Made by a program: the position numbers and the translations under genes. A stretch of DNA of 64,000 nucleotides from Paenibacillus sp. JDR-2 (lineage in GTDB: Bacteria > Bacillota > Bacilli > Paenibacillales > Paenibacillaceae). This document shows, one piece after another, positions 1 through 6,917 of this stretch. The notes under the pieces are model-generated. The model was given only the letters and a program-made list of their open reading frames with translations, was not told the origin of the DNA and made no database searches. The DNA is taken from positions 4,494,001-4,558,000 of the forward strand of contig NC_012914.1 of the NCBI RefSeq assembly GCF_000023585.1. Direction: 5' to 3'. Position 1 is the first letter of the stretch, and each line of letters begins with the position of its first letter.

Positions 1-1203
1 TTCCAACACTCCAATCGGGATAAAATGACTTGAATTGCCGGTAATAGGTCCCCCGGCGCGCCCAAGAAGTCCAGCCGTCTCTCCGTTGATCATAAACATG
101 CCAACCAAGAGGTGCAGCTCTCCGGCCGCGGTGCGGATGCGGGACAGCCGGGTTCTTTTTTGATACACGACAGGAAATAATTCGCTTGTATCAAACGCCT
201 CTTGATCCTCCATCTCCAGCTCGCCCGACTGATCGAACATCTTGACCGAACCGCCTTCGCGTCCAAACATCGATTTGGATACAAAATCCCCGTCGAATAC
301 GGGCTTATTGTAGGTCGGCAGCATATACCGCTCTATCGTTTCGCGTTCATGTTTATCAAATAGAACATCCAGTTCATATAATCCCCATGCCGCGGCTTGC
401 AGACCTTTCGATTGAAGCAGGATGCTATGAACGGAGTTGAACAAATTCAAGTAACCTTTCTCTACCGCATAAGCCAACGCTTCTCCCCCGTCGTCATGCG
501 CCATCCATTCCTTCGGATAGAGAGCAAACATTCTATGGATCGGCTTTCCTTGCCCGTTTTTTAAAATGCCCTCATCCACCCATAGGTTTAAGCAATCCTC
601 CAGTCGGACGTTTAGACCGCTATGCTTGGCTAAGGCTTCTATTGTCCCCGAATCCTCCAAATGCGAACCGTACGCGACGCAAGCAACCGTATCCGGCCTC
701 TCAATCGCCCAGGCGGATGCAACCAATTCTTTCATTTTCCCGTTAACATTCCGGATCCCGGCCAACTCGCATAACCACGGCGTTGCGATAGAGGCTTCCA
801 CATAACCGGTAGGCGTATCCGCGTTTAACTCTAGCATCTTGATGCTGCCGTCAGGCGAAATGGCATAATCAAATCTAGCGTATCTGCTCATTACACCCTT
901 CTCCGGCATAGGCAACGAATCTATTAAATCCCATAATATAGTCGGGATGCCGATCAACTGGTATAAATCATGTTTGCCGTGTATGTAGCGCGCGGTTTTG
1001 TCCAGAATCAGCCAAAGTTCCCTTGAGGCTTGTTCAAGCTCTTCGTAAATCGTACGGTCCATTCCAACCACCTGATCAATCCAGTAGGTCTCCGACTCCA
1101 GATCCGCCCAGCTAAATCCCATATCCTTAAGAATCCCGACCTTGCGGGTCCGGTCTGTATCCGGCTCTCCAATTACCGTGAATACCTCCGTTGTAATCGT
1201 CAT
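1..1203 (-). CDS. Glutathionylspermidine synthase-like ATP-grasp ligase (3' end cut by window edge)
   Basis: The frame is open from an ATG at 1203 to the window edge, giving 401 residues. That is already about the length of E. coli YgiC (near 390), so only the last few residues should be missing. Family hallmarks are visible: RFDYAISPDG and LELNADTPTG at residues 110-132 (the acidic glutathionylspermidine-synthase signature), SKSMFGREGGSVK near 309-321, and a closing TGN segment near 388-390. Members form an amide bond between a carboxylate and an amine using ATP. E. coli YgiC and YjfC have no settled substrate. The start overlaps the stop of the upstream gene as ATGA, so translation is probably coupled. 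The enzyme should be cytosolic because no signal peptide is seen. Family call is firm; the substrate is unknown. Confidence 0.88.
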   Translation of the reverse strand, partial: MTITTEVFTVIGEPDTDRTRKVGILKDMGFSWADLESETYWIDQVVGMDRTIYEELEQASRELWLILDKTARYIHGKHDLYQLIGIPTILWDLIDSLPMPEKGVMSRYARFDYAISPDGSIKMLELNADTPTGYVEASIATPWLCELAGIRNVNGKMKELVASAWAIERPDTVACVAYGSHLEDSGTIEALAKHSGLNVRLEDCLNLWVDEGILKNGQGKPIHRMFALYPKEWMAHDDGGEALAYAVEKGYLNLFNSVHSILLQSKGLQAAAWGLYELDVLFDKHERETIERYMLPTYNKPVFDGDFVSKSMFGREGGSVKMFDQSGELEMEDQEAFDTSELFPVVYQKRTRLSRIRTAAGELHLLVGMFMINGETAGLLGRAGGPITGNSSHFIPIGVLE

Positions 1204-1901
1204 CCCCCAAAACCTCCCGAAGAAATAGAGCTGGAGTGAGAGCCTGAGGAGCTTGAAGAAGAGCTCAACCCGCTGGATTTGCCGCCGATGCCGCCAGGCG
1301 ATGAAGAGGTCGACCGGCGTGTAACCGAGCCGGTGGAATTGGAGGTCTTAGGCGGCGATACCGTTGAACCTGCAACCGGCTTATTCTGAAATTTCCCGTT
1401 GGAATAGCTTTTGGGCTCATAAGGACGGGTACTGCCGTAATAGTAGGAACGATGGGAGGAAGCCCAGGTTTGCGAAGAATACGAACTGCCGTTGTTGAAC
1501 AGCAGATGATAAAGCATCAGGTCATCCCAGCCAAATCCCGACGATTGATGAACAATCGTTGTACTCCCTCCGGAACCGCCTCCGGCCGTCACTTGAGGAC
1601 TTTCTTGCACCGCTTCTTTGTCCAGCTCATTATCCGATGGCAGAGGCAGATTCCAGTCAACGGCAGGGTCATAATAACGTTTAACGGCTTCGCTTGACCA
1701 TTCAACCAGCTTGGGACTGGGTGTTGTGCTGGATACCGTAGGAGCCACGGTTGGAGATTCGGTCGAGCTTGTTGTTCCGGCGTGTACCGGTACTGCAGCC
1801 AGATTAGCCAGCAAAGCGATACCAAGCGAAGTGGACAGAACCTTGAGAGGAATCCCTTCTTTGATGGATTTTAACGAATCCGTTTTTTTATCTTCTTGCA
1901 T
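1200..1901 (-). CDS. Exported Ser/Gly-rich protein with GGFGG C-terminus, partner of the ATP-grasp ligase
   Basis: This 233-residue protein starts at an ATG preceded by GAGGGG seven bases upstream. Residues 18-41 form a hydrophobic signal sequence with a likely cut after VHA. A short ordered block follows (WSSEAVKRYYDPAVDWNLP near 68-86 and GFGWDDLMLYHLLFNN at 122-137). The last third is low-complexity Ser/Thr/Gly with runs of serine, ending exactly in GGFGG. It overlaps the ligase gene by four bases. From memory, E. coli YgiB/YjfM (DUF1190), next to YgiC/YjfC, is a similar exported Ser/Gly-rich protein. I could not place this sequence in a named family with certainty. It may be the substrate or structural partner of the ligase; that is inference. 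Confidence 0.75.
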   Translation of the reverse strand: MQEDKKTDSLKSIKEGIPLKVLSTSLGIALLANLAAVPVHAGTTSSTESPTVAPTVSSTTPSPKLVEWSSEAVKRYYDPAVDWNLPLPSDNELDKEAVQESPQVTAGGGSGGSTTIVHQSSGFGWDDLMLYHLLFNNGSSYSSQTWASSHRSYYYGSTRPYEPKSYSNGKFQNKPVAGSTVSPPKTSNSTGSVTRRSTSSSPGGIGGKSSGLSSSSSSSGSHSSSISSGGFGG

Positions 1902-1921
1902 ATCAAATCCCCTCTTCCCGT

Positions 1922-2158
1922 CTATTTGTTGTTCATCTTTACAACCAGGAGCTCCAACTGCCCGGCGTCCAGGTTCAGCTTCCCTTCCAGTGTCTGATAC
2001 TCCTCGCCATGAACGGTCAGATAGTTAACATGCTCTAGCGTTGCGATCATGGCGGCATCCCACTCCCTGTCGTCGATTTGCTTTAACCCCCGTTCAGAAT
2101 CCTTTACAAACAGGACTACCCGCATCTGTTTATGTGCCCCTTTCAATTGGATGTTCAT
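1922..2158 (-). CDS. Small hypothetical protein, first gene of the GGFGG/ATP-grasp operon
   Basis: A reading frame of about 78 residues ends 20 bases before the Ser/Gly-rich protein gene on the same strand. It is charged, soluble-looking and mixed alpha/beta, without signal or membrane segment. The start is uncertain. The ATG at 2158 lacks a clear ribosome site, a TTG at 2176 is in frame, and an internal ATG (the MRVVLFVKD segment) has AAAGGGG about 11 bases upstream. I do not recognise the family. Its position suggests co-transcription with the two genes that follow. Confidence 0.6.
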   Translation of the reverse strand: MNIQLKGAHKQMRVVLFVKDSERGLKQIDDREWDAAMIATLEHVNYLTVHGEEYQTLEGKLNLDAGQLELLVVKMNNK

Positions 2159-2221
2159 TGTATACGACGATCGCAAAACGACGTTTCAATTTTTTGGAAG
2201 CAAAATATTTACCCGTAAAAT

Positions 2222-2260
2222 AATAAAGCACGACCACTTTATACGTGATCGTGCTTTATT
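2222..2260. repeat. Palindrome in the divergent intergenic region (operator or terminator-like hairpin)
   Basis: Twelve paired bases (arms 2222-2233 and 2249-2260), one mismatch and three more pairs surround a seven-base loop. The palindrome lies between the divergent operon starting near 2158 and the SIMPL gene at 2353. No coding transcript enters from either side, so a terminator role is not obvious. It could be a regulator site or a hairpin at the 5' end of one transcript. Confidence 0.6.
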
Positions 2261-2352
2261 AGCCGCGTACGCTTAAAAATACGAAACATCTCCATATGGA
2301 TAAACGTCTATATTAGTATTAGATATTGCCGAGAGATGGAGGTCGTTCGATC

Positions 2353-3000
2353 ATGAAGGAACAAGCACAGACCTGCTGTGATTTTACAATCGAGGTTACG
2401 GGGGAAGGGGTGGCAACAGCCGTGCCGGATGAAACCATCGTCACTCTTGGGGTTTCGGGAGAAAGCGACAGCCTCGGAACGCTTCAGACCGATCAAGCCA
2501 AGACCATAGATGCAATTATTCAAGCCTTGCTTGCCCTTGGCATACCGCGGGAGAGCATCTCCACCGCGCAATACTCCATTGAGCCGCAATACGATTTTAT
2601 AGACGGAAAGCAAGTTTTTCGGGGTTATAGAGCCGTGCATCTGCTGAGAATTACGATAGATGGGGCGAAGGATGCGGGGCGCGTCATTGATGCGGCGGTT
2701 GCTCAAGGAGCCAATATGGTGTCCGACGTTTCGTTTCAATCCTCTCATGCGGACGAAGCCCGGCGAAAAGCATTAACGCTGGCGGTTCGGGATGCCGAGG
2801 CGAAGGCGCTTGCGATTGCCTCAACGCTTGGAGTCTCCCTCTCTTCCGTTCCTTGCAAGGTTATGGAGTCGCAGGGAAACCGATTCGAGCCGGTCATGTT
2901 CAAAGCCGCTTCCGTTCCCGCAGGCGATGTCGGTACCACCATTGAACCAGGAACCTTAACGTTTAAAGCATCCGTAAGAGTCTGGTATGTATACGGCTGA
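2353..3000 (+). CDS. SIMPL (DUF541) domain protein
   Basis: This 215-residue protein starts at the ATG at 2353, with GGAGG at 2338-2342 ten bases upstream. An earlier in-frame start would sit before that ribosome site. Nearly the whole chain is one SIMPL/DUF541 domain: an opening strand IEVTGEGVATAVPDETIVTLGVSGES, the helix with repeated Ala, the YDFIDGKQVFRGYRA strand pair, and a closing TFKASVRVWY strand. Bacterial relatives such as E. coli YggE are periplasmic, but this protein has no signal peptide and should be cytosolic. Molecular role is unknown. It stands alone between divergent and convergent neighbours. Confidence 0.85.
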   Translation: MKEQAQTCCDFTIEVTGEGVATAVPDETIVTLGVSGESDSLGTLQTDQAKTIDAIIQALLALGIPRESISTAQYSIEPQYDFIDGKQVFRGYRAVHLLRITIDGAKDAGRVIDAAVAQGANMVSDVSFQSSHADEARRKALTLAVRDAEAKALAIASTLGVSLSSVPCKVMESQGNRFEPVMFKAASVPAGDVGTTIEPGTLTFKASVRVWYVYG

Positions 3001-3001
3001 T

Positions 3002-3041
3002 AAAAAAAACGGCGGCGCGAACAAAGTCTCGCACCGCCGTT
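3002..3041 (-). terminator. Intrinsic terminator of the YtrA-like ABC operon
   Basis: Arms ACGGCGGnGCGA and its complement pair with one mismatch. On the minus strand the hairpin is followed by eight T. It closes the operon ending at 3052. On the plus strand no T-run follows, so it is mainly one-directional. Confidence 0.9.
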
Positions 3042-3051
3042 ATCATCGTAT

Positions 3052-3417
3052 TTAATAAACCTTTTTCATTAGCTCAATCGCTTCAGCTAGCGAAAGACCA
3101 AAGGACTTGTAATAGGAAGCATCGACAGCCATTTGCTTCAGGATCATTTCGTTGCGTATTCTCAGCATTTGATCAGGCGGGAACTCCGCTACAAAGCACC
3201 CTTTTCCCGTAACCGTGTTGATCAATCCGGCATGCTCGAGTTCTTCCCAAGCCTTCTTGACGGTAATGATGCTGACGCGAAGCTCCTGGGCGGCTTGGCG
3301 AATGGGCGGCAGAACATAACCGCTTGCTAATTCGCCTTTTAGAATCTGGGCGCTGATCTGCTCGAAAATCTGCTGATAGATGGGTTTATCCGATGAGTTG
3401 GAAATCGCTACATTCAT
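3052..3417 (-). CDS. GntR-family regulator, YtrA subfamily
   Basis: At 121 residues it has the short YtrA layout: a winged helix at about residues 10-78 (PIYQQIFEQISAQI, then LPPIRQAAQELRVSIITVKKAWEELEHAGLI) and a C-terminal tail of roughly 40 residues, too small for a FadR or HutC ligand domain. Such proteins dimerise through the tail and repress the ABC operon they belong to. It is the last gene of the operon, three bases after the permease, with GGAG nine bases before the ATG. A matching palindrome lies on the operon promoter (4940-4962). Confidence 0.9.
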   Translation of the reverse strand: MNVAISNSSDKPIYQQIFEQISAQILKGELASGYVLPPIRQAAQELRVSIITVKKAWEELEHAGLINTVTGKGCFVAEFPPDQMLRIRNEMILKQMAVDASYYKSFGLSLAEAIELMKKVY

Positions 3418-3420
3418 TCA

Positions 3421-4074
3421 TTATATCTCCACTTTAGGGAACCGTTTAACCGCGATGCGATAACCCATCCAGGTTAAAGCGGCAAAGATTAGGATTCCTG
3501 CGATTAGTATAGAAGCTTGAATGGCTGTACGGTCAATGCCGGAGCCGTAAAAAATGTCATGCATATAAGGGCTCTGAATTCCGATCCATTGCGCGATTCC
3601 GGCAAACAGCATGGCGGCCCCAACGGCCACGTACGTTGCTTCCCCGTATTTATACGCGGTTTTGTAATAGATGGATAGGAATAACACGTTAAAGATCGCA
3701 AGCATCACAAAACATAATCCCCAGAAGCCCATATGAGGCTCGAAGAAATAATAGGGAATGTTCTCGTACAAGCTGTTACTTATGATACCAAAGATCATTG
3801 CGATTACAATATGCAATAATTCCAGAAGAACGATAACCGATACTTTCGCTTTCACGATATCCGTTTTGGTCACGGGCATCATCGCCGTAAACATCGTATC
3901 GTTCTGGGTCCGAAATCCGCCGAACATATTGGGGATCGTAATCCAACAAAAATACAAAAGGACAATGAAATAAATCCAGCCTGGAACAAACATAAGAGCG
4001 CCTGTCAGAAAGGGCATAATCAAAAACATCTTCGGCACTCCTAATTTGAAATCCTTTACGATTAAATTATACAT
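3421..4074 (-). CDS. ABC-2 type transporter permease
   Basis: This 217-residue membrane protein has about six hydrophobic segments and the N-terminal IVKDFKLGVPKMFLIMPFLTG pattern of small ABC-2 permeases. It overlaps the end of the ATPase gene by eight bases and has AAGGAGG six bases before its ATG, so the two are translationally coupled. It should pair with the ATPase encoded just upstream. Relatives export antimicrobial peptides or act in cell-envelope stress responses; the substrate here cannot be read from sequence. Confidence 0.85.
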   Translation of the reverse strand: MYNLIVKDFKLGVPKMFLIMPFLTGALMFVPGWIYFIVLLYFCWITIPNMFGGFRTQNDTMFTAMMPVTKTDIVKAKVSVIVLLELLHIVIAMIFGIISNSLYENIPYYFFEPHMGFWGLCFVMLAIFNVLFLSIYYKTAYKYGEATYVAVGAAMLFAGIAQWIGIQSPYMHDIFYGSGIDRTAIQASILIAGILIFAALTWMGYRIAVKRFPKVEI

Positions 4075-4921
4075 GCATATCCTCCTTCTTCGCGAAATAA
4101 ATCATAACTTCCTCTAGACTTGGTATCGCTGCGTTAATGCCGGAGGCCGGATCGAAGTCTTCCGCATGAATCATCCCCGTAAAACCAAATGAATTTTTCT
4201 TAAAGGAAATAAGCTTCTCCCTCACCTCGTCCAATTGGCTTTCCTTGCCGCTCAGAAGGCGATAAGACGCGACGAATTCTTCCTTATCAGCGCTTTTGAC
4301 AATTCTCCCGTTCTCGATAAAAGTAATAAAGTCCGCGCATTTCTCAAGATCCGAGGTAATATGCGTAGAGAAAAGAATACTGATCTCCCCATCCCCTACA
4401 AGCTCCTGGAAAATCTCCAGCAGGTTATCCCTTGCGACCGGATCAAGTCCGCTCGTTGGTTCATCCAGAATGAGCAGCTTTGCGCTATGGGACAAAGCAA
4501 GAGCCAGATTGTATTTCACCTTCATCCCCGTCGACAGCTCGGAGATTTTTTTGTTTTCATCCAATTTGAATTTTCTTAAATAGTTGTAATAGGTGTCGTC
4601 ATTCCAATTTTTGTAGAACCTCTTGATCACGTCGGTTAAGGTTTTTATCTTGCTGCGGTTGTAAAAATCCACATCCCCGAAAGCAAAGCCGATTTCCTGC
4701 TTCAGCTCCAACTCGTGTTCGGCAATGTTCTTGCCCAAAATAAATACTTCCCCGCTATCGATATGAATCAGATTCAGGATTGATTTAATGGTTGTCGTTT
4801 TCCCCGCTCCGTTCGCTCCGATAAACCCCATGATATAACCTTTTTCCAATTGGAACGAAACATCCTTCAGCTTGAAATCTTTATAGGTCTTGCTTACATT
4901 CCGAATGTCTAATGCCAGCAT
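4067..4921 (-). CDS. ABC transporter ATP-binding protein (BcrA/YtrB type)
   Basis: Walker A is GANGAGKTTT (near residues 40-49 counted from the ATG at 4921), the signature is ELSTGMKVKYNLALAL, and Walker B is KLLILDEPTSGLD followed by the ILFSTH switch histidine. A C-terminal extension of about 70 residues is typical of ABC-2 exporters. The chosen ATG has GGAGGT seven bases upstream. An upstream in-frame start at 4960 would put the operator inside the coding region, so it is rejected. First gene of ATPase, permease, GntR. Confidence 0.92.
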   Translation of the reverse strand: MLALDIRNVSKTYKDFKLKDVSFQLEKGYIMGFIGANGAGKTTTIKSILNLIHIDSGEVFILGKNIAEHELELKQEIGFAFGDVDFYNRSKIKTLTDVIKRFYKNWNDDTYYNYLRKFKLDENKKISELSTGMKVKYNLALALSHSAKLLILDEPTSGLDPVARDNLLEIFQELVGDGEISILFSTHITSDLEKCADFITFIENGRIVKSADKEEFVASYRLLSGKESQLDEVREKLISFKKNSFGFTGMIHAEDFDPASGINAAIPSLEEVMIYFAKKEDMHV

Positions 4922-4939
4922 GCCGTACCTCCGATCAAA

Positions 4940-4989
4940 TTGTGTATGTCGTGTATACACAATATATCACCAGAGAAATTTGAAGTCAA
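4940..4989 (-). promoter_or_regulatory. Sigma-A promoter with palindromic operator for the YtrA-like operon
   Basis: On the minus strand TTGACT (4989-4984), 17 bases, then TATATT (4966-4961). Directly downstream, over the expected start site, lie GTGTATACAC (4951-4960) and the wider inverted repeat TTGTGTAT/ATACACAA (4940-4947 and 4955-4962). The layout fits autorepression by the GntR protein at 3052-3417. Confidence 0.85.
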
Positions 4990-5016
4990 CTAGTTAAATG
5001 TCCAAAAATTGGCACG

Positions 5017-5052
5017 AAAAAACCTTAAACGGCCAGCGCCATTTAAGGTTTT
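5017..5052 (-). terminator. Intrinsic terminator of the CUT1 sugar-importer operon
   Basis: Eleven paired bases (5019-5029 with 5042-5052) form an A/T-rich hairpin around a GC-rich loop, with T residues on the minus strand. It lies 35 bases after the MalG-like gene. Confidence 0.75.
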
Positions 5053-5086
5053 CTCTCTCGTTTCCACACTTCCTTTGTCCTCTTCC

Positions 5087-5920
5087 TTACCCCTTCATGC
5101 CGCCTTGCATGCTAAAGCCTTTGGACATAAAGCGCTGGGATAAGATATACAAAGCGACTGACGGGATGGCGTACATCACCGAGAATGCGGCTAATTTGCC
5201 GTAATCCGCCATGCCGTACTGCCCGAAGAACTGGTAGATCTTGAGCGAAGCCGGGAAATTCTCCGGCGATTGCAGCAGGATATACGGCACGAAGAAATTA
5301 CCCCAGCTGCCGGAGAAGGTGAAAATCGCAACCGTGCAGATACCGGGAATCATCAAGGGAGCTACTACCTTCCTTATGCCGACAAACACGGAAGCACCAT
5401 CGATCCAGGCCGCTTCTTCCAGCTCGGAGGGCACGGAATCCATGAAGTTTTTGAGCATCCATATGCCGTAAGGCATCGCAGAAGCCACAAAGAAAAGGAT
5501 AACGCCAAAAATATTGTTGTACAGCTTCAAGGTCAAAAACAACTGATAGACCGGTACCATCACGGCGGTAATCGGCAAGGAGGTCATAAACAGGATCGTC
5601 AGCATAAACGGCTTCTTGTATCTAAGTTGATAACGCGACAACGGATAAGCCGCCAGAAGTCCGAGAATAACAACCAAAACAGCTTGGCTGCCGGACATCA
5701 AGAGGCCAATCAGGAAGGCACGCTGATTGTCTTTGTTGGTGAGAACATCAACATAGTTGTTCCCCGTCAGATGGGTAGGCGTCTTAAGCGACTGCAGCGC
5801 GTTTGTATCAACGGATGCTACAAGCACCCATAAGAGTGGAAGCAGAAAGCAAATCCCGATGACCGTCAATATGGTATAGGGCAGCAGTTGAAGGATCCAT
5901 TTGCGTTGTTTTGCACTCAT
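5087..5920 (-). CDS. Carbohydrate ABC transporter permease, MalG type (CUT1)
   Basis: This 277-residue protein has six predicted membrane helices. The EAA loop EEAAWIDGASVFVGIRKVVAPLMIPG, near residues 190-215, contacts the ATPase. The LPLLWVLVASVDT start and the C-terminal FSMQGGMKG are typical of CUT1 MalG-like subunits. It follows the MalF-like gene by 21 bases. No ATPase gene is in the cluster; CUT1 importers in Bacillales commonly share an MsmX-type ATPase encoded elsewhere. Confidence 0.9.
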   Translation of the reverse strand: MSAKQRKWILQLLPYTILTVIGICFLLPLLWVLVASVDTNALQSLKTPTHLTGNNYVDVLTNKDNQRAFLIGLLMSGSQAVLVVILGLLAAYPLSRYQLRYKKPFMLTILFMTSLPITAVMVPVYQLFLTLKLYNNIFGVILFFVASAMPYGIWMLKNFMDSVPSELEEAAWIDGASVFVGIRKVVAPLMIPGICTVAIFTFSGSWGNFFVPYILLQSPENFPASLKIYQFFGQYGMADYGKLAAFSVMYAIPSVALYILSQRFMSKGFSMQGGMKG

Positions 5921-5941
5921 ACAATTGTTCTCCTTGTCCGT

Positions 5942-6832
5942 TTACTCTTTCATTGAGCGGATATAGAACAAGCTAAGGATAATGCCGATGAACAGCAGCA
6001 ATAAGGAGATGGCCGTGCCGTAACCAAGCTGATAATTGACGAAAGCTTGATTATACATAAAGATCGGCAGCGTGGTTGTAGACGTACCCGGTCCCCCGCC
6101 CGTCATCGCGTAGATGAGACCAAACACGCCTAACGTCTGCAGCGTAACAAGCATCGCGTTAGTTGTGATGGAATCCTTGATATACGGGATCGTTACTCGC
6201 GTCAGCACCTGCCATTTCGAAGCGCCGTCCACAATGGCCGCCTCTTCAATCTCGCTAGGCACATCATCGAGGGCAGCCTGAAATACAAGCATCGAGAACG
6301 CTGTGCCATGCCAAATATTTGCCAGGATGATCGTAATCATCGGTACCGTGTACAGCCAGGTGACCTCGGTGAATCCAAACGAGGTAATAATCGCGTTAAG
6401 CGTTCCTTCATCTGCGAAAAAGCTGTACAAGCATAACGCGCACACGATTTCAGGCGTAACCCAGCCTGCCAATACGATGGTGCCGATAATTCTCCGGAAC
6501 CATTTGTTTTTGTTTTTCATCAGCAGCGCAATCAGGAACCCTAAGACCTGTTGGCCGATAACAGCCGAACCAATCAGGAATACGAGCGTATTCCATATAC
6601 TCGTCCGAACCGTAGGATCCTCGAACATCCGCGAATAGTTATCCAGGCCGACAAAATTCAGATTCTTGGCCGCCTCCCCGGTTAGAGCCAGGTTGGTGAA
6701 GGAATAGAACACGGTCAGCAGAATTGGATAAATAAAAAACACAAGCATAATGGCCACGGAGGGCAGCAAAAAATACAGCCACGTCCATGTCCGCTTTCGC
6801 TTTGCCATGCCATTTAAGGCTATACTGCTCAT
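5942..6832 (-). CDS. Carbohydrate ABC transporter permease, MalF type (CUT1)
   Basis: A 296-residue membrane protein with the EAA loop IEEAAIVDGASKWQVLTRVTIPYI and the N-terminal FLLPSVAIMLVFFIYPI helix usual for MalF-like subunits. GGAGGAGGT lies about nine bases before the ATG. It sits downstream of the binding-protein gene, separated by a hairpin that probably lowers expression of the permeases. Likely substrate is an oligosaccharide; the identity is not visible. Confidence 0.9.
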   Translation of the reverse strand: MSSIALNGMAKRKRTWTWLYFLLPSVAIMLVFFIYPILLTVFYSFTNLALTGEAAKNLNFVGLDNYSRMFEDPTVRTSIWNTLVFLIGSAVIGQQVLGFLIALLMKNKNKWFRRIIGTIVLAGWVTPEIVCALCLYSFFADEGTLNAIITSFGFTEVTWLYTVPMITIILANIWHGTAFSMLVFQAALDDVPSEIEEAAIVDGASKWQVLTRVTIPYIKDSITTNAMLVTLQTLGVFGLIYAMTGGGPGTSTTTLPIFMYNQAFVNYQLGYGTAISLLLLFIGIILSLFYIRSMKE

Positions 6833-6862
6833 TCTCGTCTACCTCCTCCGCCGTCAGAAAAG

Positions 6863-6909
6863 AAGACTTGCTCAAGCAGCCGCATCTGGAGGAAATGCTT
6901 GAGCAAGCC
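6863..6909 (-). terminator. Hairpin between binding-protein and permease genes (leaky terminator or processing site)
   Basis: A perfect 12-bp inverted repeat (6867-6878 with 6896-6907) with a 17-base loop is followed on the minus strand by a T-rich stretch. Such hairpins often allow a high binding-protein to permease ratio in sugar ABC operons. Confidence 0.75.
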
Positions 6910-6917
6910 ATTTTCTA

